Origin: Lethocerus indicus
Taxonomy: Eukaryota > Arthropoda > Insecta > Hemiptera > Belostomatidae
DNA length: 64,000 bases
NCBI GenBank assembly: GCA_019843655.1
Contig: JACDQD010000006.1
Span: forward strand, 15,766,246-15,830,245
Direction: 5' to 3'
This document shows, in pieces, positions 63,128 to 64,000 of the stretch. Position 1 is the first letter of the stretch, and each line of letters opens with the position of its first letter. The notes beneath the pieces are model-generated. The model searched no databases. It was given only the letters and a program-made list of their open reading frames with translations, and was not told the origin of the DNA. Made by a program: the position numbers and the translations under genes.

Positions 63128-63152
63128 AGAAGAAGAAGAATAAGAAGAAGAG
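63128..63152. repeat. (AGA)n trinucleotide repeat
   Basis: AGA units with one TAA interruption. The surrounding DNA is AT-rich and has no frame of note. Confidence 0.93.
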
Positions 63153-64000
63153 GAATGTAATAACAAGGATGTTTCCGCCAGTACGAGTCCTTGGGTTAGC
63201 AGCCGGTTCACGGCACCCGCATAACTAATTTTCCCTTTATCGCTTCCTGGTCACAATTCCCTCCCTCCCCCCCGTTCCTACCGTTCCTCGTCCTCCACCA
63301 ATATTCAACCTCCCCTCAAAATATGCATTTGGGAAGTAGTGAAAAGAGAAAGGAGGCGGCCGACGCCGCTTCCGAGCCCGATGCGCGGGGCGTCCCATCG
63401 CTGGAGCGAACTGAAGCAGATCCTCAAGAAAGGTCAATTACGGAAATGACTCGATAAACTCAGACTGCGTACGCCAAAGGTCGAAAACGTGTGGAGGGGC
63501 CTCTGGGGGGACGACGCCGATGAAAAGACAGAACAAACGCTCTGTCGTAACCGGCTGCATGAGACCCGAGCAGAGAGATATTCATCGTACGAATCATGAA
63601 TTACTCATATACGCGCTCGTTTGCTGGGTTAAAATTGTTGTACAAGATGGTCTGCTTTAAGTCATTTGGTCCTCGTGAGTATCAACTTACACTAGTAGTG
63701 TAGCGATAGTGAGATCGCAAAGATTTTGTATCGACGAATGCGAATTCTAAAATTATATTTTATAACTAGAAGAAAATATGTACATAACAGTCGTCCTGGA
63801 AAACGTCACTAATAAACTACATCACACCTAAGTTTGAGCAGATTTCGATGTTTTCTGTAGACTTTCTCATAATAATACTAAACTGTTAGCGAAGTAACAC
63901 TAATAACGATAGACAGAAACCGGTCATGCTGCCGGTGTGGCCGCATTCTGGAGATAGATTCGCTTATTTGGCCGGTCAGAACTGACAAATAACATAACAT

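Larger units (their letters stand above)
60281..64000. other. Non-coding with two AT arrays
   Basis: Small opposite-strand frames overlap at 60.4-60.65 and 60.8-61.05 kb. The two AT arrays at 61350 and 62275 and the AGA repeat at 63128 are the only clear features. A GC-richer block at 63.2-63.5 kb has a 66-codon minus frame that is not recognised. Confidence 0.5.

Noticed and set aside
1..64000. CRISPR array, integrase, att sites, phage or plasmid features
   Set aside because: No spaced repeats, no prokaryote-length coding and no operon structure are present. The DNA is eukaryotic in texture.

Overview
This window reads as eukaryotic, non-coding nuclear DNA, most likely from an arthropod and perhaps an insect; the species cannot be told from the sequence. 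The longest ATG-initiated open frame is 168 codons, and it overlaps a GA microsatellite. No frame shows a domain I recognise. I see no rRNA, tRNA or snRNA gene, no CRISPR array, no recognisable transposase or reverse-transcriptase coding and no telomeric repeat. CpG is frequent and, by eye, not depleted, which argues against a vertebrate. Long (TA)n, (GA/TC)n, (CA/GT)n and C- or G-rich tracts, and the absence of long frames, argue against a prokaryote.

Layout: AT-rich stretches alternate on a 0.3-1.5 kb scale with GC-richer, CpG-containing blocks (for example near 3.0-3.5, 9.9-10.4, 13.6-14.3, 15.4-16.5, 17.7-18.4, 22.2-22.8, 25.9-26.3, 27.5-27.8, 32.9-34.7, 43.4-44.4, 46.5-48.5, 49.2-49.8 and 52.7-54.2 kb). 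This mosaic, rich in TAAT/ATTA cores, would fit a gene desert or very long intron holding conserved non-coding elements. That is inference and needs a cross-species alignment.

The most distinctive structures lie in the second half. (1) At 43,665-43,917, a 71-bp inverted repeat with one mismatch sits around a 52-bp spacer, bracketed by a 16-bp direct repeat. (2) A module of 74-79 bp occurs twice in the same orientation at 54,115 and 54,841, on either side of a (TA)n array. (3) An exact 22-bp direct repeat occurs at 47,295 and 48,016. (4) A GC-skew switch at 34.2-34.7 kb has G-quadruplex motifs on opposite strands. (5) A possible small transcription unit has a strong TATA box at 36,280, acceptor-like sites at 37,498 and 37,550, a 117-codon frame at 37,567-37,920 and an AATAAA signal 27 bases past its stop. 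This last model is speculative.

With no confident gene, no operon or pathway logic can be offered. Candidate regulatory sites (an exact CLEAR-type E-box, a p53-like element, a SOX-site cluster and a Rel/kappaB-like site) are motif matches only.
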